Position numbers and translations under genes: made by a program
The notes under the pieces: generated by a model
Told to the model about the DNA's origin: nothing
The model's database searches: none
What the model saw: only the letters and a program-made list of their open reading frames with translations
From: CADEED01 sp046733635
Lineage (GTDB): Bacteria; Pseudomonadota; Gammaproteobacteria; Steroidobacterales; Steroidobacteraceae
Assembly (NCBI GenBank): GCA_046733635.1
Contig: JBKPPO010000066.1
Span: forward strand, 1 to 35,165
Direction: 5' to 3'
Length of the DNA stretch: 35,165 nucleotides
In this document: one piece after another, positions 31,484 to 35,165 of the stretch
Numbering within the stretch: position 1 is the stretch's first letter
Layout: every line of letters starts with the position of its first letter

Positions 31484-31993
31484 GTGGACATCACCATCGG
31501 TAGAGCCATTCCAGACGACGCGGGCGCCATCGCCGTCCTGCGGACCCGCGTCGCCGACGGCATGACGAGCGAATTCGGCGCCGGACATTGGTCCGCGTCC
31601 ACGAGCAAGTTGCTGGTGCTGCGGCAGATGCGCGCTTCGACGATGCTCGTGGCCCGATGCGGCCACGGGATCGTCGGCACCGTTCGCCTTGCGACCGTGT
31701 CGCCGGCGTTCGACGCTAACGCGTTCGGGTTCACGCCGGCGAGCTACGCGCTCTATGTGCTCGGACTAGCAGTGGCGTCGGAGTGGCGGAGACAGGCCGT
31801 AGGTCGCATGCTCATGGAAGCCGCCAGGACAACGGCGCGCGAGCGCGGGGCGGAAGCCTTGTGGCTGGATGTGTACGACCATGCCGCGGGCGCCGGACCC
31901 TTCTATGAGCGATGTGGATTCCGCCGCGTCGGATCCGCGCCGGGCGGGGAGATCCCGCTCACGTTCTACGAGTTCTCCCTGCTGGATAGTTAG
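31484..31993 (+). CDS. GNAT-family N-acetyltransferase
   Basis: The 169 aa protein shows the GNAT fold: an N-terminal IGRAIPDDAGAIAVLRTRV, the acetyl-CoA-binding strand and loop YVLGLAVASEWRRQAVGRML (Q/RxxGxG/A site), and the closing motif GAGPFYERCGFRRVG. It transfers an acetyl group from acetyl-CoA to an amine; the acceptor is unknown. The GTG at 31484 gives the expected N-terminus. It converges on the acyl-CoA-dehydrogenase-like gene with a 27-bp gap. Confidence 0.9.
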   Translation: MDITIGRAIPDDAGAIAVLRTRVADGMTSEFGAGHWSASTSKLLVLRQMRASTMLVARCGHGIVGTVRLATVSPAFDANAFGFTPASYALYVLGLAVASEWRRQAVGRMLMEAARTTARERGAEALWLDVYDHAAGAGPFYERCGFRRVGSAPGGEIPLTFYEFSLLDS

Positions 31994-32020
31994 CGCCGGA
32001 ATGCGCGCGGTCACGGGGAT

Positions 32021-33055
32021 TCAAGCCGCGGCGCCGAGCTGCTGAAGGATGCGCGCGTCCGACGTCGGCTGGAGCCGGATGTAACCCAGCTCGATGGCCG
32101 AAGTCTCGTCGATCGACCGCAACGACTGGCCGACGGACTGCGCCAGCCAGGATACGCGTAGTTTGATCGCGGCCGTGATGCGCGACAGCGCGTCCATGCC
32201 GGTGACCGCGGCCTCGTCCAGCAGACGAAGCGCGTATTCGCGCAGGAAGCCGAGTTCATTCCGGCTGGCCAGTTGATCCGCCGCGAGTTGCAGCGAGTGT
32301 TGTTCCACCAGCCGATCCACACGCGAGAGGTACGCTTCACCCAATAGCAGGTGGAACCAGCTCCGTTGGTACGAATTCATGCAGCCGAGCGCGCGCGAGT
32401 CGGGGATTTCGATGAAACGCTCGCGCGCGATGTGATGCCCTTCGAACCCGATGGAGCAGGTGTCCGAGAGCCCCATGCTGCCGGAGAACCGCGACTCGCC
32501 GATCCGCACCGTGTCCGCTCGCAGATCCGCCGCGCAGAACACGTGACCGCGCTCGAGCGGCGCGCTGAACAACACGATGTCCGCGACATGCGCCAGCGAC
32601 ACATAGTCGAAGGCGCCGTCGATACGGATGCTGCCCTCGTGGTGCGTCACGGTGACGGGCGCATGCGCGCCAGCGGAGCGTTCGCTGCCGGCGTTCGCGA
32701 GAACCAGCGAGCGCGCATCGATGTCGTCCAACAACCTGGAGCGGCGGCGGCCGGCCGCTGTCCACCAGGGCAGCGGCACGCAACGCAGTGCCGCCAGTGG
32801 ATAGAGGTGCATGACGAGACCCAGGCCGAGGGGCAGGTTTTCCGCCGAGACCGCGCGTGCCACGCGAGCCGCGGATTCGAAGGTGGTCGAGGGCGCGCAG
32901 CCGTGTTCGTGCAGCGGCAGTTCCTGCCGCAACTCCTCGAACCAGCCGCGGAACGCCGCAGGCCACTCACGGCCCATGGGCAGCGAGCGGGCCCGCGCGA
33001 TGAGCGGAACCCAGTGGCTAGGGGTTGATGGTGACAACGACCTTACCTCGCGCAC
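32021..33055 (-). CDS. Acyl-CoA-dehydrogenase-like protein (shortened)
   Basis: The product is up to 344 aa; typical acyl-CoA dehydrogenases have 380-400. The middle beta domain (VTVTHHEGSIRIDGAFDYVSLAHVADIVLFSA, SFSGSMGLSDT-like) and the C-terminal helical bundle (NSYQRSWFHLLLGEAYLSRVD, LRLLDEAAVTGMDALSRIT) fit the family or the related flavin monooxygenases, but the N-terminal helices are short and I cannot point to the catalytic Glu. The gene overlaps the end of the MDR reductase gene by 38 nt if GTG 33055 is used; a TTG at 33037 has GAGG 8 nt upstream and is a good alternative. Confidence 0.6.
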   Translation of the reverse strand: MREVRSLSPSTPSHWVPLIARARSLPMGREWPAAFRGWFEELRQELPLHEHGCAPSTTFESAARVARAVSAENLPLGLGLVMHLYPLAALRCVPLPWWTAAGRRRSRLLDDIDARSLVLANAGSERSAGAHAPVTVTHHEGSIRIDGAFDYVSLAHVADIVLFSAPLERGHVFCAADLRADTVRIGESRFSGSMGLSDTCSIGFEGHHIARERFIEIPDSRALGCMNSYQRSWFHLLLGEAYLSRVDRLVEQHSLQLAADQLASRNELGFLREYALRLLDEAAVTGMDALSRITAAIKLRVSWLAQSVGQSLRSIDETSAIELGYIRLQPTSDARILQQLGAAA

Positions 33056-34127
33056 GTTGGCTGCCGATGTATTCCAGCGCCGCGGCCGTCTGTTCCAGCG
33101 GATAGCGGCGGTCGATCGTGGATCGGAGCTTTCCCTCGCGCGCCAGGCCGGCTAACCACTCCAGGTCTGGTGCGGTCACGCGCGCCACGAAGAAGGGCAG
33201 CTCGGGCTCGATGAAGGGCTCGGCCACGAACTTCCCGGCAATGCGTGAAATCGGTCCCAACCACGGATTGGTCTTGGGCCCACCGATGGTGACGATGCGA
33301 CCGCTGGGCCGCGTCACCTTCTCCAGATCGAAATAGCTGTGGTTGCCGACGTTGTCGATGATGACGTCGTACACCACCTCAGCGTCGGTGAAATTCGTGC
33401 GCGTGTAGTCGATGACGTGATCCGCGCCCAGCGACCGCACCAGCTCCACGTTGCGCGTGCTGCATACGCCCGTGACCTCGGCGCCCAGGGCTTTGGCGAT
33501 CTGCACGGCGTACGTACCCACGCCGCCCGAAGCGCCATTGATCAGCACCTTGTGGCCGGCCTTCACGTGACCGTGGTCGCGCAGCCCCTGCAGCGCCGTG
33601 ATGGCGGCAATCGGAATCGCGGCTGCCTCTTCGAAGCTGAGGTTCTCGGGTTTGATGACGATCGCGCCGTCTTCGTCCACCAGCGTGTACTGCGCGAAGG
33701 CGCCGCCGGCGCCACCGAAGACTTCGTCGCCCACCCGGAATCGCGTGACGTCAGGGCCGATTGCCTCGACGACGCCCGCCACGTCATATCCCGCGCGCGG
33801 GCGTTCCGGTGCGCCGATGCCAGTCTCGAGCCGCATCAACAGCGGCTGGCCGCTGATGCGATGCCACTCGGCGGGATTCACGCTGCTCGCGTGTACCTTG
33901 ATCAGGACCTGCTTGTCGCCGGGGACCGGCTTGGCGATGCGCTCGATGCGCATGCCTTCGGGCACGCCGTAGCAGCGGTTCGTGACGGCCAGCATCGTGT
34001 CGGCACCGGCCTCGGCCGGGGAGGCCGCCGGGCAGGGCGAGTCGTATCCCGTCACCGCCATCAGCGCTCCCGTCGCCGTGACCAGCACACCCGCGATTCC
34101 AATCAGGATCTTGTATCTGCGCCTCAC
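33018..34127 (-). CDS. Membrane-anchored NAD(P)-dependent MDR reductase (quinone-oxidoreductase-like)
   Basis: The 369 aa product begins with a helix (about 7-27, ILIGIAGVLVTATGALMAVTG) that looks like a membrane anchor or signal, an unusual addition to this family. A medium-chain dehydrogenase follows: HASSVNPAEWHRISG, AGYDVAGVVEAIG, GDEVFGG, the NAD(P) motif INGASGGVGTYAVQIAKALGA (about 192-212) and GADHVIDYTRTNF. The zinc ligands of classical alcohol dehydrogenases are missing, as in quinone/enone reductases. The start is GTG 34127 with GGGAGG upstream. Confidence 0.87.
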   Translation of the reverse strand: MRRRYKILIGIAGVLVTATGALMAVTGYDSPCPAASPAEAGADTMLAVTNRCYGVPEGMRIERIAKPVPGDKQVLIKVHASSVNPAEWHRISGQPLLMRLETGIGAPERPRAGYDVAGVVEAIGPDVTRFRVGDEVFGGAGGAFAQYTLVDEDGAIVIKPENLSFEEAAAIPIAAITALQGLRDHGHVKAGHKVLINGASGGVGTYAVQIAKALGAEVTGVCSTRNVELVRSLGADHVIDYTRTNFTDAEVVYDVIIDNVGNHSYFDLEKVTRPSGRIVTIGGPKTNPWLGPISRIAGKFVAEPFIEPELPFFVARVTAPDLEWLAGLAREGKLRSTIDRRYPLEQTAAALEYIGSQRARGKVVVTINP

Positions 34128-34294
34128 ATGACCTCCCGTTGTTTGGCGGAGTCACTATGAACGTGCGGGAGGCGCGAAAAGTTGCCATGCGATGGACGAC
34201 GGTGGGTGCGGATGGACGGCGGCCGGCGCCGACGAAGCGCCTCCGGTGGGGTCCGTCGCAGACGCCGTCGGCGAGGTCCCGCGGCCGCTTGCCT

Positions 34295-34300
34295 TATAGT
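34295..34300 (+). promoter_or_regulatory. Candidate -10 box of a leaderless histidine kinase transcript
   Basis: TATAGT lies 8 nt before ATG 34309, with no Shine-Dalgarno sequence between. The hexamer and spacing are identical to those in front of the HD hydrolase gene at 1197. A -35 box is not obvious. Confidence 0.4.
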
Positions 34301-34308
34301 GCCGGCCC

Positions 34309-35165
34309 ATGGACACCGCCGCAGTCTCCACACCCGCACGCACCGGCATTCGCCGTGTGTTCGCCTGGCCGCGGCTGCGTTTCACACTGGCCATGTCGGC
34401 CGGCCTCGGCATCATCTCCGGACTGCACAACAAAACCCCCGTTCCCGTAGACGTGGCGCGCGCCTGCTTCATGGGCTGCGCGGTCTTGTTCGCGTTCGGC
34501 GTGCTGGAGACGCGGCCGAAGCGACTGCCCAAGTGGCTTCCGCGAACCGCGTTGCGGCTCGTGGGCGTCGTCCTGGCCGTGCCGTTGTCCGCCATGTTCA
34601 TGCCCGCCTGGAATCCCGGCGCCAAAAGCGAGCTGAACGGGCTCGTCGCCGCGGGGTTCCTGTTTGCGCCCTGGGTCGCGATTGCCGCCATCCTGCGCCG
34701 GCGCGACGCCGAGGCGCGCGAGCAGGCCTTCGCGTTCGAACTCGAGCGCAGCGAATACGAACGGCGCGAAGCCGACGCGCGGCTGCATCAGCTCCAGGCG
34801 CAGGTGGAGCCGCATTTCCTGTTCAACACCCTCGCCAACGTGCAGGCGCTCGTCGATTCCGGATCGCCGCAGGCATCGAAGGTGCTGGATAGTTTGATCA
34901 CCTATCTGCGCGCCGCGGTGCCGAGGCTGCAGGCCTCGTCCACCACGTTGCGAGAGGAAGTCGAGCTGGTGCGCGCCTATCTTCAGATCATGCAGATGCG
35001 GATGCCCGATCGATTGCAGTACGCCGTCGATCTCGATCCCTCGGCGGCCGACGTGCAGTGTCCGCCCATGACGCTGCTCACACTGGTGGAGAACGCGGTG
35101 AGGCATGGCATCGATCCGAGTGAGAAGGGTGGACGCATCGATGTGACCATCGAGATGCGCGAGGG
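34309..35165 (+). CDS. LytS/YehU-type sensor histidine kinase (3' truncated)
   Basis: 285 codons of an open frame run off the window end. Four membrane helices are visible (about 25-42, 54-70, 85-104, 115-132), then a coiled-coil linker (AREQAFAFELERSEYERREA). The His_kinase domain follows with the phosphoacceptor His169 in QVEPHFLFNTLANVQ and the N-box Asn262 in LTLVENAVRHGI. Kinases of this class usually signal to a LytTR-type response regulator encoded just downstream, which would lie beyond the window. The signal is unknown. ATG 34309 was chosen because TATAGT lies 8 nt upstream and the membrane domain follows. Confidence 0.9.
   Translation, partial: MDTAAVSTPARTGIRRVFAWPRLRFTLAMSAGLGIISGLHNKTPVPVDVARACFMGCAVLFAFGVLETRPKRLPKWLPRTALRLVGVVLAVPLSAMFMPAWNPGAKSELNGLVAAGFLFAPWVAIAAILRRRDAEAREQAFAFELERSEYERREADARLHQLQAQVEPHFLFNTLANVQALVDSGSPQASKVLDSLITYLRAAVPRLQASSTTLREEVELVRAYLQIMQMRMPDRLQYAVDLDPSAADVQCPPMTLLTLVENAVRHGIDPSEKGGRIDVTIEMRE

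Overview
This window is a GC-rich contig of dense bacterial chromosome (about 65 % G+C by eye), most plausibly from a Gammaproteobacterium of the Steroidobacter/Xanthomonadales/Nevskiales kind. That placement is inferred from gene content: hutF/hutG-type histidine degradation, a DUF1552/DUF1592 pair, GFA, DUF1428 and DUF924 proteins, a PEP-CTERM protein and REP-like repeats. No rRNA, tRNA, CRISPR array, phage or intact transposase was seen. Bases 1-19 are the Nextera transposon mosaic-end adapter, not genome, so the left edge is an assembly end. The right edge cuts a histidine kinase.

Layout. 20-1724: end of an ATP-grasp-like gene, a short CDF transporter without its C-terminal domain, and a MESH1-like (p)ppGpp hydrolase. 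1725-5071: a META lipoprotein, an SDR oxidoreductase and a vanadium-haloperoxidase-like exported protein, with four copies of a REP-like repeat. 5072-6260: a zinc-ribbon protein and a PEP-CTERM protein. 6268-11370: histidine degradation, with hutI-hutG-hutU in one overlapping operon and hutF divergent; hutH and hutC are absent. 11419-13991: a tandem DUF1428 protein, a secreted lyase-like protein and an orphan HPt-like protein. 14041-19248: an exported DUF1552 + DUF1592 (two haem-c motifs) operon, divergent from a cytochrome c'/cytochrome b561 pair. 19360-24522: LRAT-like protein, esterase, signal-peptide-bearing DUF924 protein with divergent LysR regulator, exported hypothetical and alpha/beta hydrolase. 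24523-28835: AraC scar, folE-TPR-YdeI operon, GFA plus glycine-rich membrane protein, AhpD-like protein. 28836-35165: beta-propeller protein with a TPR/double-winged-helix regulator, PEBP protein followed by a 54-codon ORF, GNAT, acyl-CoA-dehydrogenase-like protein overlapping a membrane-anchored MDR reductase, and a LytS-type kinase.

The signals most worth following are these. (1) A five-copy REP-like family of about 35 bp has a covarying palindromic core and usually sits 0-15 nt after stop codons. (2) The DUF1552/DUF1592 pair next to a cytochrome c'/b561 pair looks like an uncharacterised exported redox system. (3) Several genes have a TATAGT-like -10 box 6-9 nt before the start codon, which suggests leaderless transcription; at hutI/hutF the two -10 boxes overlap in one palindrome. 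(4) A TPR plus two-winged-helix regulator sits 1 nt upstream of a beta-propeller gene. Functions are read from motifs only; no database search was possible.
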